Positions 16,160 through 25,871 of a stretch of DNA of 64,000 nt are shown here, piece after piece. The position numbers and the translations under genes are program-made. This stretch comes from Paenibacillus plantarum (GTDB lineage: Bacteria > Bacillota > Bacilli > Paenibacillales > NBRC-103111), in NCBI RefSeq assembly GCF_013141695.1, contig NZ_WHNY01000066.1:1-64000 (forward strand), in the 5' to 3' direction. Under the pieces are notes generated by a model. That model was not told where the DNA came from and did not search any database. It was given only the letters and a program-made list of their open reading frames with translations. Every line of letters starts with the position of its first letter. Within the stretch, counting starts at the first letter, position 1.

Positions 16160-16873
16160 GTGTCAAGCGAACAGAATCCGTACATGATTGAGCTCAAGGA
16201 CATTCATAAGAAGTATTTGTTAAAGCAAGCGATAAGCGGCATCGATCTTCAGATCAAGAAAGGCACAATTGTTGGCTTACTGGGACCAAACGGGAGTGGC
16301 AAGTCAACACTGCTTAAGATGATGGCCGGTCTCATCTATCCAACTTCGGGTACGATTCTCGTAGGCGGCAGGAAGCCGGATGTCCACAATAAGCAGCATG
16401 TCGCTTACTTGCCTGAGATTGACAATCTCTATGGGTGGATGACGGTGAAGGAATCGCTGCGATTTATATCGGGGTTCTACAAGGATTGGCAGGCTGAGAG
16501 AGCGGCGGAGATGCTTATCAAAATGGAGCTGGATGAGAACCAGAAGGTTCGGAATCTGTCCAAAGGAATGCGGGCGCGATTGAAATTGATTGCAGCATTG
16601 TCTCGGAATGTGCCGCTAATCTTGCTAGACGAGCCGTTCTCTGGTATTGACCCCTCGTCTCGAGCCAAAATTATCCGCTCGATTATTAGCGAGTTTCAAT
16701 CGGATGAGCAGACGATCTTGCTCTCTACCCATTCCGTGAATGAATCGGAGCCTATGTTCGATGATGTGATTTTCCTACAGAATGGGCAGGTCACGATATT
16801 CGACTCAACGGAGAATTTGCGCGAGGCGTACGGTTGCTCGTTAGAGAACATTTGGGAGAAGGTGTACGGGTAG
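16160..16873 (+). CDS. ABC transporter ATP-binding protein
   Basis: 237 residues with Walker A GPNGSGKST, Q-loop region LPEIDNLYGW, signature LSKGMRARL (a variant of LSGGQ, as usual in YtrB/BcrA-like ATPases), Walker B LILLDEPF and switch His in LSTHSVNE. Pairs with the next membrane protein. GTG start after AAGGAGG; 3 bp behind the regulator. Likely exports or removes a cell-envelope-active compound. Confidence 0.92.
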   Translation: MSSEQNPYMIELKDIHKKYLLKQAISGIDLQIKKGTIVGLLGPNGSGKSTLLKMMAGLIYPTSGTILVGGRKPDVHNKQHVAYLPEIDNLYGWMTVKESLRFISGFYKDWQAERAAEMLIKMELDENQKVRNLSKGMRARLKLIAALSRNVPLILLDEPFSGIDPSSRAKIIRSIISEFQSDEQTILLSTHSVNESEPMFDDVIFLQNGQVTIFDSTENLREAYGCSLENIWEKVYG

Positions 16874-17617
16874 ATGGCACTCTGGAACCTATTTAAGAAA
16901 GAAATCAAAAGCATTTCCCCCTTATTTGGTTTTTTCACAGTGGGTGTTGTTGTACTGCACTTACTTGTTTTGTACAAAAGCGCTGATTTCCAAATGGATG
17001 CGACGATGGTGTTGGCCCTCATTATACCTTACTTATTCTTAGTCGCCTTAGCGATAGGAACGGGTTACTATCAACTCCATGTGGAGTGGAGAACGAACTC
17101 GATTTACCTCCTCCTTTCCTTACCTATTCGGGGGTGGAAGGTGCTAGCGTCCAAGCTAGCGGCAGTGCTATCTTTGCTGATTGCAACATCCATCTTCATT
17201 GCAGCAAGCTTTACAAGCTTGTTACTCCGTGTGACGTGGGAGGAAATAAGCACACGCGAGGATTGGTCTGAGCTAGGACCCAGCCTTATCAGTCTAGTGC
17301 TCAATCTCTACTGGATCTGCCTTTTCGCCATATTGTTTTTATTAATTGTTGTGCAGTTCACGTACCTATGTGGGCAGCTTGTTGCAAAATTCAAATGGCT
17401 TGTGATGCTTAGCGCCTTTTTTGGCATTATCTGGCTGGTCCTTCGTATCAGCCCGCTGTTGTCTAACCTGTTGGTATGGACGCCTGAGATCGTGATTGGG
17501 CATAAGGATTCAGATATGGCTTTCTTGCATTCGGGACCCTTTATTGTGCTTGGCTTACTCTGCATAGGGTTAATTGCGTTAAATGGTTTCATTTTCGAGA
17601 AAGAAGTGGAGGTGTGA
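16874..17617 (+). CDS. ABC transporter membrane protein
   Basis: 247 residues with six hydrophobic segments (about 18-38, 52-72, 95-120, 145-175, 180-200, 220-240), no ATPase motif. It starts one base after the preceding ATPase stop and ends in an overlap with the next gene, so it is the permease of that pair. Sequence is typical of weakly conserved ABC-2-like permeases in YtrA operons. Confidence 0.8.
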   Translation: MALWNLFKKEIKSISPLFGFFTVGVVVLHLLVLYKSADFQMDATMVLALIIPYLFLVALAIGTGYYQLHVEWRTNSIYLLLSLPIRGWKVLASKLAAVLSLLIATSIFIAASFTSLLLRVTWEEISTREDWSELGPSLISLVLNLYWICLFAILFLLIVVQFTYLCGQLVAKFKWLVMLSAFFGIIWLVLRISPLLSNLLVWTPEIVIGHKDSDMAFLHSGPFIVLGLLCIGLIALNGFIFEKEVEV

Positions 17618-17619
17618 GG

Positions 17620-18699
17620 ATGTCTTTTCGGCAAAAAAGAAGTGTTCTTCTCATCTCCGTTGTGATGCTGTTCCTGCTCTCGATTCTGGATGTGTCCATC
17701 CGTAAGGAAGATGCCCTTCAAGTTTTCAGTGAGCAATTCGTGAATCATGAGAAGACAGAAGCTTATATGGGCGAGAGGCGAGCTGTAACGGCAACTGCGC
17801 AGCTGCAATCAGACATTAACAAGCCAGAGATCAAGGAAGTAATGCTAACAAGTCAAAGAGGCAAGGTATCCGTACAACGTTCGGAGACGTCTGCAATTCA
17901 TTTGCAAGCTACGGTGACAGTAACCGCCGCGAGTACAGAAGCAGCGAATCGCAGGCGAGACGCTGTTAAGGTAGAGCAAGAACTCCAGAATGGACAACTA
18001 ACGCTAGTTACGACAGCGAATGGAAAGTCCGTTGATCCCGACAATGTATCCATCGATTATGTGCTTGCTATCCCCGATGCGATGAGAACGACGATTCAGA
18101 ATGAAGATGGCGCTGTTCGAATTAGCGGGATTAATGGGGACGTTACGGCTACTTCTACAAGTGGTTTCATGGAAATCGTCAATGTAAAAGGAGATCTCAA
18201 AGTGAAATCCTCCTATGGAAGTCTATATGTGGCCGACATTAAGGGGAATGTTGATCTCGTCAACCGATCTAGTACAGCTAATATTGATCATACGCAAGGT
18301 AATTTGCTCCTCGATCACGAGTCAGGCGATACCGATCTAACAGACATTACAGGGGAGGTCACAGGAAATGCGAAATACGGATCCGTGTTCTTTCGTGAAA
18401 TGAAGGGCGCTGTATCCGTTGCAGGACATGGTTCCGATATGAAATTCGACCATATCCAGAGTGACATCCAAGTTGTGTCGGCCGGTGGCGGTACTACAAC
18501 ATTCATTTTGTCCAAAGATGAGGGGTATACGTTGAATGCTGCGGTGAGTGCGGGGCGCATTCAATCCTTGCTTCCTTTCCCTATCCAAAAGGGTACCGAC
18601 AACGAAAGGGAAGCCCGCATGAACGGTATTTTGGGAAAAGGGACACGGAAAATAGAGGCCAAGGTGGCATCAGGCAATTTGATTTTTCAAGTCAACTAA
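17620..18699 (+). CDS. DUF4097-like beta-strand-repeat protein, membrane-anchored
   Basis: 359 residues. N-terminal signal anchor (VLLISVVMLFLLSIL at about 9-25), then a long stretch of short beta-strand repeats (AVRISGINGDVTATSTSG, DLKVKSSYGSLYVADIKGNV, LTDITGEVTGNAKYGSV), the DUF4097/adhesin-like beta-solenoid pattern. Such proteins are often encoded with ABC transporters and envelope-stress regulators. I chose ATG 17620, 7 bp after GGAGG; GTG 17614 overlaps the upstream stop but sits too near that site. Probable role is an extracytoplasmic accessory to the two transporters. Confidence 0.75.
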   Translation: MSFRQKRSVLLISVVMLFLLSILDVSIRKEDALQVFSEQFVNHEKTEAYMGERRAVTATAQLQSDINKPEIKEVMLTSQRGKVSVQRSETSAIHLQATVTVTAASTEAANRRRDAVKVEQELQNGQLTLVTTANGKSVDPDNVSIDYVLAIPDAMRTTIQNEDGAVRISGINGDVTATSTSGFMEIVNVKGDLKVKSSYGSLYVADIKGNVDLVNRSSTANIDHTQGNLLLDHESGDTDLTDITGEVTGNAKYGSVFFREMKGAVSVAGHGSDMKFDHIQSDIQVVSAGGGTTTFILSKDEGYTLNAAVSAGRIQSLLPFPIQKGTDNEREARMNGILGKGTRKIEAKVASGNLIFQVN

Positions 18700-18720
18700 A
18701 CTCAGAAGGAGGTTCCATGC

Positions 18721-19653
18721 ATGAGCAGTGAACCTATTGTAAGTCTGCGCGGTGTTACGAAACGAATCGGGCGAACAACCCTTATTGATAATCTAACGTT
18801 TGACGTGCCGCAAGGTGAGATCTTCGGATTCCTCGGGCCAAATGGTGCAGGGAAGACGACAACGATCCGTATGATGGTCGGGTTAATGTCCATCACGCAA
18901 GGCGAAATTGTGATTAAAGGGAAGAACATTAAGCATGACTTTGAGCAAGCGATCCGCCATGTGGGAGCGATTGTTGAGAATCCGGAAATGTATAAGTATT
19001 TAAGTGGCTATCATAACCTCATTCATTATGCGCGCATGGTACCTGGGGTTACGAAGGAACGAATTGACGAAGTAGTCAAGCTTGTGAAGCTGGAGACGCG
19101 GATTCACGACAAGGTGAAAAAGTACTCACTGGGCATGCGTCAGCGACTAGGTGTGGCTCAGGCGCTGCTGCATAGGCCCTCACTGCTCATTCTGGACGAG
19201 CCGACGAATGGCCTTGACCCTGCAGGGATACGTGAGCTGCGTGACTATCTACGTTATCTGACGCGCTCGGAAGGCATCACCGTCATTGTTTCCAGTCATT
19301 TGCTCAGCGAGATGGAGCTGATGTGTGATCGTGTTGCCATTCTTCAGCAAGGCAAGCTAGTTGATGTGAAGACGATTCAAGATTTCATGGCAGATTCGCA
19401 GGATGGGACGCAAACGTACTTGATCGAAGCTACACCCGCGGAACTGGTGCACGCAGCCATTGCTGGTATGAAGGGCATCAAAGATGTGAAAATTGTTCCG
19501 CAAGGCGTAGAGGTTGTGACCGAGAGAGACTGTATTCCTGACATCCTGGCAGATCTTATGCGTAGAGATATCCGCATTTTTGGGGTCCAGGTGCTGCGAC
19601 AATCCCTAGAAGATCGGTTCTTGGAAATGACAGGAGGTGAACAAGTTGGTTAA
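18721..19653 (+). CDS. BcrA-like ABC transporter ATP-binding protein
   Basis: 310 residues: Walker A GPNGAGKTT, signature YSLGMRQRLG, Walker B LLILDEPTNGLDPAG and His in SSHLLSE; a C-terminal extension (about 230-310) ends RQSLEDRFLEMTG. This matches bacitracin/lantibiotic-resistance ATPases. Very similar to the ATPase at 40415-41170, so the two modules are paralogous. ATG 18721 follows AAGGAGG. Operon partner is the permease that overlaps its 3' end. Confidence 0.92.
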   Translation: MSSEPIVSLRGVTKRIGRTTLIDNLTFDVPQGEIFGFLGPNGAGKTTTIRMMVGLMSITQGEIVIKGKNIKHDFEQAIRHVGAIVENPEMYKYLSGYHNLIHYARMVPGVTKERIDEVVKLVKLETRIHDKVKKYSLGMRQRLGVAQALLHRPSLLILDEPTNGLDPAGIRELRDYLRYLTRSEGITVIVSSHLLSEMELMCDRVAILQQGKLVDVKTIQDFMADSQDGTQTYLIEATPAELVHAAIAGMKGIKDVKIVPQGVEVVTERDCIPDILADLMRRDIRIFGVQVLRQSLEDRFLEMTGGEQVG

Positions 19654-20590
19654 TTTGTTTCTGAACGAAAATATGAAGCTTTACCGTCGTGTACGTACTT
19701 GGATTATGGTCGCTATCATGATTGGCGCCGTTTTCTTAGGCAGTTTCATGGATTGGTATTATGATGACAAATCGGGAGAGACAGATGCGTGGCGGGATCA
19801 CGTGATCGAACAGAAGCAGGAGCTCACCGATGCTCTGAAGGAGCCGAAACGGAGTGCTGAGAGCAAAGCAAGCATCGAAAAGCAGATTGCTAGATACGAC
19901 TACCATCTCGAGAACAATATTCACCCGGAAGGGGGGACTATGTGGAGCGGAATTAACGATTCGGCGCAGTTAATTATTTTAATTACCTTGTTCACTGTTA
20001 TTGTTGCGGGGGACAGCTTGGCTGGCGAATTCACAACAGGGACCATCAAGCTGCTCTTGATCCGACCTGCGAATCGAACGAAAATTCTAGTGTCTAAATA
20101 TATGTCCATGATCGCTTTTGGATTATTCTTATTAGTCATTCTGTTCGTTGTATCTATACTAGTTAACGGGATTCTATATAAGTTCGGGTTGATCGACCTG
20201 CCCTTAGTAACCGTTGATGCAGCAGGCCAGGTTGTGGAGAAAAGCATGGTTGCCAACCTGTGGAAAACCTATCTACTCAATGGGGTGTCTACGATTATTT
20301 TCGTCACCATGGCCTTCATGATTTCTTCTGCTTTCCGCAGCAGTATCATGGCGATTGGCTTCTCCATCTTTGCTCTATTTGCGGGAGCGATCTTCTTGGA
20401 GCTCTTGCAGCCTTACGAGTGGAGTAAATACCTGCTATTCGCTAATATTGATCTGTCTCAGTATTTGAGCGGGCGTCCATACCAGGCTGGGATGACACTT
20501 GAATTCTCGATTATCGTGTTGAGTATCTACTTCATCCTGTTTAATCTAACTGCGTGGCTTGTCTTTACGAAGAGAGATGTAGCGGCGTAA
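19646..20590 (+). CDS. ABC-2-type permease, lantibiotic/bacitracin-resistance type
   Basis: About 314 residues with a large loop after the first helix (about 30-105) and six hydrophobic segments; GEFTTGTIKLLLIRPANR and the C-terminal WSKYLLFANIDLSQYLSGRP...FTKRDVAA mark the family. The best start is TTG 19646, 5 bp after AGGAGGTGA; GTG 19637 would lie inside that ribosome site. Overlaps the ATPase gene by 8 bp. Close paralogue of the permease at 39628-40422. Confidence 0.88.
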   Translation: MVNLFLNENMKLYRRVRTWIMVAIMIGAVFLGSFMDWYYDDKSGETDAWRDHVIEQKQELTDALKEPKRSAESKASIEKQIARYDYHLENNIHPEGGTMWSGINDSAQLIILITLFTVIVAGDSLAGEFTTGTIKLLLIRPANRTKILVSKYMSMIAFGLFLLVILFVVSILVNGILYKFGLIDLPLVTVDAAGQVVEKSMVANLWKTYLLNGVSTIIFVTMAFMISSAFRSSIMAIGFSIFALFAGAIFLELLQPYEWSKYLLFANIDLSQYLSGRPYQAGMTLEFSIIVLSIYFILFNLTAWLVFTKRDVAA

Positions 20591-20612
20591 AAAGTGGAGA
20601 ATAGCAAGCATG

Positions 20613-20640
20613 AAGAGGGCACCTGCTGGGTGCCCTCTTT
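20613..20640 (+). terminator. Intrinsic terminator of the GntR/ABC operon
   Basis: 11-bp perfect stem AAGAGGGCACC / GGTGCCCTCTT (20613-20623, 20629-20639), loop TGCTG, then a short T-run. Confidence 0.8.
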
Positions 20641-20700
20641 ACATTTCGTAATCAGCTTTCTATCCATGAAGAACTAAGAAATGATAGCGGTGTCACAAAC

Positions 20701-21363
20701 TTAATAACAGTCTTTTATTACGGTTATAAGCTTCCCGATTAATTGTCCTTTGAAAGCTTCTGAAATAGATTGACCTGCTGGGTTTAAATAATGATAATTT
20801 TTCATCTCTACATGATAAGAAAAACCAAGTGTGAGTAAGAAGTCATGAAGTTCGGGGGGGAATTGATCGAATCCTATTGTGTTCTTACAATAGTCTGTAG
20901 CGCTGATTGTTACATCAATATCACCTTTTCCAGTAGTGAGACTTATGATATCCGTAGGCTCTTGTAGAATCCATTGCCCTTTCGAAAAGATGGATAATCT
21001 GGGGTTATCCAAAGTAGCGAGTGCTGCTAGATTAACACCGAAAATGTCATTGACGAGACTTCGAATCTCCGCTCCTATTATCGTAGGTCCATAGGATAAC
21101 AGATATCTGTCCATAGCTTCTACCTTAGTCATAGACATGATTTCAGAATCGTGATCCGTAGAGGCAGGGTCTATTCCAAGTGATTGCCTAATATGTTTCA
21201 TGATTTCGAGTGGGTATAAGGCCAGAATACTGCCTTCGCCTTTAGCGGAGATATCATCTAAGCTAATGCGATAAACGATTTCGATAATTTCCCTAATCTT
21301 ATGACCTGTTAGAATTTCGCGATGGGAGGCCAAGTGGCTGTCCATGACCGCTATCTTCGACAT
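20701..21363 (-). CDS. Unknown protein with an internal duplication
   Basis: 220 residues, soluble, no family recognised. Two halves resemble each other: MDSHLASHREILTGHKIREI...YRISLDDIS near residues 8-40 and MDRYLLSYGPTIIGAEIRSL...FGVNLAALA near 85-117, each followed by a segment with Lx(I/S)x(F/Y) and then a short beta-like stretch. This points to an old tandem duplication of a ~75-residue unit. ATG 21363 follows AAAAGAGGAT. It follows the TPP enzyme gene by 63 bp in the same direction and probably belongs to that operon. Confidence 0.6.
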   Translation of the reverse strand: MSKIAVMDSHLASHREILTGHKIREIIEIVYRISLDDISAKGEGSILALYPLEIMKHIRQSLGIDPASTDHDSEIMSMTKVEAMDRYLLSYGPTIIGAEIRSLVNDIFGVNLAALATLDNPRLSIFSKGQWILQEPTDIISLTTGKGDIDVTISATDYCKNTIGFDQFPPELHDFLLTLGFSYHVEMKNYHYLNPAGQSISEAFKGQLIGKLITVIKDCY

Positions 21364-21426
21364 CGTACTATCCTCTTTTCGTTGTTGGTTGAATTTCTAA
21401 TGGATAGCTATCTTCACTTCGTAAGT

Positions 21427-23073
21427 TTAATCTAAACTAAGTAATCTAGTAAGAATTGGCGGAATTTCTAGCGGATCAACCATTACCTCGATGACCGTAG
21501 CTGCATTGGATTGCAAAGCTAACTGAACCGCGTTCTTAATCTCTATTTCATTTTCACAGCGATACGCCATTGCTCCCATAGATTGGGCAAATAAGCTTAC
21601 ATCGAGCGGTCGCTCATAGATAGCGCCAACGGACCGTCCCGTGTTATAAGACATACCCTTTTCTACCATATCTAACCGACCGTTATTCAAAACAAAGAAA
21701 ATAACTGGAATCCCATGGTTAACTGCTGTCGATATTTCTGTGCCGTGCATCATCATGCAGCCGTCGCCGGTCACACAGACGACAGGGCGTTCGGGCATGC
21801 CAATTTTCGCGCCGATCGAAAAGCCGATCGCTGCCCCCATGGTTATGAACATTTCAGCTAAATAGAATGTCCCAGGCTCGATGATTTCGAAATTTTGTAC
21901 GGCATGAAAAGAGTGACTCCCTGCATCCCCAAAGATAACTGCCTCTTTCGGAAGCACAGCCCGCAAACTTCTGAACGCTGCACCCGCTGACAATGCGGAT
22001 TCCATTGGAGCGGTCGTTGCTGCCACTTGTGCACGAGCTGCTAGCACTTCATGCTCTTTGAGGGATGCTCCGCTTTGCAAAATGAGTTGATTTAGGTTGT
22101 ATTGAATATCGCCTAGGATGACTTGCGTCGGCGCTTGAATGGTTTTACCTGCGAACGTAAGGTCATACTCGAATTGCAATACCTTCTCTGGCTCCATGTC
22201 AGCCGTAAATCCGGACAAAGACATGTCGCACAATTTGCTGCCAACAACGATCATCAAGTCAATGCCGGATTTCATATATTCTGTCGCATATTTGGAACCG
22301 CCGAGGCCATATCCACCCAAGTATAAGGGATGGTTAGTGGAGAATGCCCCTTTCCCACCAGTTGAAGTTACGACAGGAATCCCCCAATGTTCGGCAATAA
22401 TCCGCACTTGGTTGTATGTTTCTGCTGCGACGGCGCCCTTGCCCAGAAAGAGGACAGGTTTCTTAGCCTCATTGATTAAGGATACGGCTTTATCAATATC
22501 AGGGGATACAAGTGGTGAAATGTGGTCCGGTAAAGGCAAATAGAAGGAATCCACTTCCTCCATCAGCACATCAAATGGGATACAAAGATGAACTGGACCT
22601 TTTTCACCCGTGTAGGCTTTTTCCAAGGCATGTTTAAGGTATAGGTGAAGAAGATCTCCTCGCTCGACGCGAGCACTAAATAGGGTTACAGGTTCGAACA
22701 TTTTAACCAAATCTACTGAAAATTGGCTTGAATCCTGGCTTAAAGCACGTCCAGTTTCTTGCATCGAAGGCTGTCCGGTAATAAATAATACAGGTAACTG
22801 GAACTCTTTGGCATGCCCCGCGCCTGGAATTAGATTCGTTCCTCCAGGTCCGGAAGTGCCAATCGCGATTCCCATCGTTTTTTTCGCCAGTGCATAACCT
22901 GACGCTTCAAACCCGCAGCCAGCTTCGTGGCGTCCTAGCACATATTCAATTCCATAATTTTCAAGTTCCAGCATCAGCGGAGAAATGGACTTCCCCGGAA
23001 TGCCGAATACGTGAGAAATGCCCCAATTTTTAAAATGCTCGACTAATAATGTATACACTCTCTTTTTCATCAT
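21427..23073 (-). CDS. Thiamine-diphosphate-dependent enzyme, acetolactate synthase-like
   Basis: 548 residues with the three-domain TPP fold: N-terminal PYR domain with the catalytic Glu (RHEAGCGFEASGYA, E50), a central Rossmann-like domain (PVLFLGKGAVAAE) and a C-terminal PP domain with GDG at 436-438 and NN at 463-464 (the Mg/TPP motif). No FAD-specific or decarboxylase-specific feature can be asserted; acetolactate synthase, pyruvate oxidase or oxalyl/benzoylformate-type activity are all possible. Its ATG follows AAAGGTGAT. Gene lies 7 bp after a GAF-PAS-GGDEF-EAL protein, so they are co-transcribed. Confidence 0.88.
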   Translation of the reverse strand: MMKKRVYTLLVEHFKNWGISHVFGIPGKSISPLMLELENYGIEYVLGRHEAGCGFEASGYALAKKTMGIAIGTSGPGGTNLIPGAGHAKEFQLPVLFITGQPSMQETGRALSQDSSQFSVDLVKMFEPVTLFSARVERGDLLHLYLKHALEKAYTGEKGPVHLCIPFDVLMEEVDSFYLPLPDHISPLVSPDIDKAVSLINEAKKPVLFLGKGAVAAETYNQVRIIAEHWGIPVVTSTGGKGAFSTNHPLYLGGYGLGGSKYATEYMKSGIDLMIVVGSKLCDMSLSGFTADMEPEKVLQFEYDLTFAGKTIQAPTQVILGDIQYNLNQLILQSGASLKEHEVLAARAQVAATTAPMESALSAGAAFRSLRAVLPKEAVIFGDAGSHSFHAVQNFEIIEPGTFYLAEMFITMGAAIGFSIGAKIGMPERPVVCVTGDGCMMMHGTEISTAVNHGIPVIFFVLNNGRLDMVEKGMSYNTGRSVGAIYERPLDVSLFAQSMGAMAYRCENEIEIKNAVQLALQSNAATVIEVMVDPLEIPPILTRLLSLD

Positions 23074-23080
23074 ATCACCT

Positions 23081-25321
23081 TTACAATTTGGTATCGATTT
23101 CCATTTCTTTCATCAACAACTGCTCAATTTGTTCTACAGGTAGAGGTGGATGATAATAAAAACCTTGTACTTCATGGCAGTTCTGACTACGCAGAAAATC
23201 CAATTGTTCCTTAGTTTCTACACCTTCTGCGATCACATCAATTCCAAGGTTATGGGCCATAGCAATTATTGTAGCTACAATATCTGCGTCATTCGAATCC
23301 GTCATAATATCTCTGACAAAGGATTGATCAATCTTTAATCGATCAATGGAGAACAATTTTATATAGTAGAGATTGCTGTAGCCTGTCCCAAAGTCGTCAA
23401 TGCAAATTTGTATACCTAGTTCCTTCAGTCTTCCGAGTACCTCAATCGCGACTTCAACATTCATAGTCATCGACTCCGTAATTTCGAGCTCTAGGTATTG
23501 GGGATCTATGTTGGTTTCGAGTAAAATCTCAGTAATGGTCTTTACCAAATTCTGCTTTGAGAATTGGCGAGAAGAAAGATTGACTGATACGCTCATAGGA
23601 GCATATCCTTTTTCTTTCCATATTTGATTTTGAATGCAAGCGGTTCTAAGCACCCATTCCCCAAGGGGGACAATGAGTCCTGTTTCTTCGGCGATCGGGA
23701 TGAACTTTCCTGGAGGGACCAAGCCGAGAGTCGGGTGATTCCAACGAACGAGAGCCTCGGTACCAATAATTCGCCCTGTCAGCATATCGATTTGGGGCTG
23801 GTAATATAACACGAATTCCTCTAAGCGCAACGCTTTGCGGATCGAATTCTCCAATGTAAGCCGTTCAATACCGCTGCTGTTCGGGCTAGGTTCGAAAATG
23901 GTATAGCTGTTCTTTCCGTCTTCTTTCATACGGTAAAGAGCAATGTCAGCGTTCTTCATCAGCATCTCGCCATCCCTGCCATCTTGCGGATAGAAGGCAA
24001 TACCGATACTAGCTGTTATATAGAACTCATAGCCGTCCACTGCAAATGGTTTCTCGAATGCTTTAATAATCACTTCCGCAACATGAATGGCTTCGATATG
24101 ATCCGTCATCTCTTGCATGAGAATTGTGAATTCGTCCCCGCCCATTCTTGAAACCAATTGATTAGGAGCATGGCAGCAAGTTTTTAGACGCTCGGCAACT
24201 AGCTTCAACAATGCGTCACCGTTGTTATGGCCCAGTGTGTCATTAATCTTCTTGAAGCTGTCCAAATCGAGAAACATGACGGCAAAGATACTTTGTTCTT
24301 CTACCCCGTGTTTCAGCAATTCATCAATATGCCGGGTAAAGAATCTTCGATTCGGTAAACCAGTTAAATCGTCATGATAGGCCAAATAATTGATCTGCTT
24401 TTGCGTATGATAACGCTCCGTGATATCCCGAAACTGCGCAAATGCACCCATGATCTGCATATTCTCATCACGAATAGGAAAGGCGTCGAACAGGCAAACC
24501 AGCTCGTCTTGCCCCTTCGGAGGGGTAAGCATCAATTCCATATCTTCGTATTCTTTGCCCGTTTGAAGGACCTCTTTAATGAAATCATTTGTTTTGGCAT
24601 CCGGAATAGGTTTATTAATGACATCCTGCTTTTTGGAACCGGTTAAAATTTCAGCAAACTTATTAAATTCGGTAATGATCCCATCCCGATCAGTAATAAT
24701 AATGCCGTTTCTTGTTGTTTCGATGACCACCTGATTCAAAATGTGCAGTCGGCTATTTTGCTTTTTCAGCATGAGTTCTCTTTCGATCGAATCTACGACT
24801 GTGCATAGCATCGCCAATAGAAATGGATTATGCTGATCAATCGCTGTCATGATCGATATCGTCCCGAGCAAGTTGTTGACATCTGTATATTTGAAGGGTA
24901 CGGTATAACAGGCAGAGGCTCCCAAAAATTCGTAATAATGCTCGTTCCCAATAAGTTGAATCGGCTGACGATGTTCCAAAACTAAATTAACGCAGTTCGT
25001 TCCCGCTTCGTGTTCGTTGAATACGAGACCAACTTTAATGCCCGATTGCTCAATGACACTCTTAATCGCTTCATCTCCGGCCATGTCCAGAATGCAGCCA
25101 TTCTCATCAGTGATTAGGATCAGGACTGGTATCCCTTTCATGAGTTCTAACATTTTATGAACAAAAAAATTAATAACGGATAATATTTCTTCGTATTCGG
25201 CCCGTTTTAGATTCAAATCGACTTCTGATAAAAAGTTAGAAAAGGTGGGAGTCCCCCGTGGATTAATGCCTAGCTTTTCACATCTCTTTTTAGACTCCGA
25301 GATTAAAGATACGTTGGTCAA
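23081..25321 (-). CDS. GAF-PAS-GGDEF-EAL cyclic-di-GMP protein with AcoR-like sensor part
   Basis: 746 residues from TTG 25321, 6 bp after GAAGGGGGG. Residues 1-190 resemble the GAF-type sensor of acetoin regulator AcoR (SESKKRCEKLGINPRGTP, NEHEAGTNCVNLVLE, GASACYTVPF). A PAS domain follows (about 195-310), then a diguanylate cyclase domain with intact GGDEF near 394-398, and an EAL phosphodiesterase domain with intact EAL near 522-524, ending with DDFGTGYSNL and AEGVET. It therefore can make or break c-di-GMP in response to a cytosolic ligand. Operon with a TPP enzyme of acetolactate-synthase type, which suggests a pyruvate/acetoin-linked signal. Confidence 0.9.
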   Translation of the reverse strand: MTNVSLISESKKRCEKLGINPRGTPTFSNFLSEVDLNLKRAEYEEILSVINFFVHKMLELMKGIPVLILITDENGCILDMAGDEAIKSVIEQSGIKVGLVFNEHEAGTNCVNLVLEHRQPIQLIGNEHYYEFLGASACYTVPFKYTDVNNLLGTISIMTAIDQHNPFLLAMLCTVVDSIERELMLKKQNSRLHILNQVVIETTRNGIIITDRDGIITEFNKFAEILTGSKKQDVINKPIPDAKTNDFIKEVLQTGKEYEDMELMLTPPKGQDELVCLFDAFPIRDENMQIMGAFAQFRDITERYHTQKQINYLAYHDDLTGLPNRRFFTRHIDELLKHGVEEQSIFAVMFLDLDSFKKINDTLGHNNGDALLKLVAERLKTCCHAPNQLVSRMGGDEFTILMQEMTDHIEAIHVAEVIIKAFEKPFAVDGYEFYITASIGIAFYPQDGRDGEMLMKNADIALYRMKEDGKNSYTIFEPSPNSSGIERLTLENSIRKALRLEEFVLYYQPQIDMLTGRIIGTEALVRWNHPTLGLVPPGKFIPIAEETGLIVPLGEWVLRTACIQNQIWKEKGYAPMSVSVNLSSRQFSKQNLVKTITEILLETNIDPQYLELEITESMTMNVEVAIEVLGRLKELGIQICIDDFGTGYSNLYYIKLFSIDRLKIDQSFVRDIMTDSNDADIVATIIAMAHNLGIDVIAEGVETKEQLDFLRSQNCHEVQGFYYHPPLPVEQIEQLLMKEMEIDTKL

Positions 25322-25413
25322 AGCAATCCCCCCTTCGCTACCATGAACTTGCAACAAATTATATTTGAATCGGAAAAATCTAGAGTAACCCCATTATAAA
25401 GCGTTTCTATTTC

Positions 25414-25443
25414 ATTATGTCTATTCATCTCGTTTTTTGTCAA
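25414..25443 (-). promoter_or_regulatory. Promoter of the GGDEF-EAL / TPP operon
   Basis: Minus strand: TTGACA (25443-25438), 18-bp spacer, CATAAT (25419-25414). It lies about 95 bp before the TTG start. The rest of the gap 25322-25871 is AT-rich; no repeat, RNA gene or second clear promoter was recognised there. Confidence 0.55.
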
Positions 25444-25871
25444 TTTTTTTCTAGTTGATTTAAGGAAACAAAAGTAAAACAGAAGTAAAACAAAAGTATA
25501 TATAAAGATATGGCACAATTTTGCCTTAGACCCGTTAAGGTGAAGCATTTTTATAGAGTAGGGAATCCAGATATATAGTGAATGATTTCACGTATCCATC
25601 GTCCAACGGCAGAGGCTGTCATTATATACAATAAATCCTCCACGAAGCTATGATTAATTGGTTTTCTTTAATAAAATTCGATAGTTTTCAATAGAATCCT
25701 ACTTCATATTAAATATGGTGCTTAGTACCTAGTTATTTACTCCGAAGGTATTTGAAAATGTAATAGGGAACCGATTAGAGTTATTTCGCTAAAAATCAAC
25801 AAATTTCATGGTAAGTTTGATAACATAGAACATGCGGAACGAAAGATGGTTCCTGCATGGGGGCTAGAGCA

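Noticed and set aside
25318..25548. Small minus-strand frame before the GGDEF-EAL gene
   Set aside because: Overlaps the promoter and ribosome site of the larger gene and has no start signal of its own.
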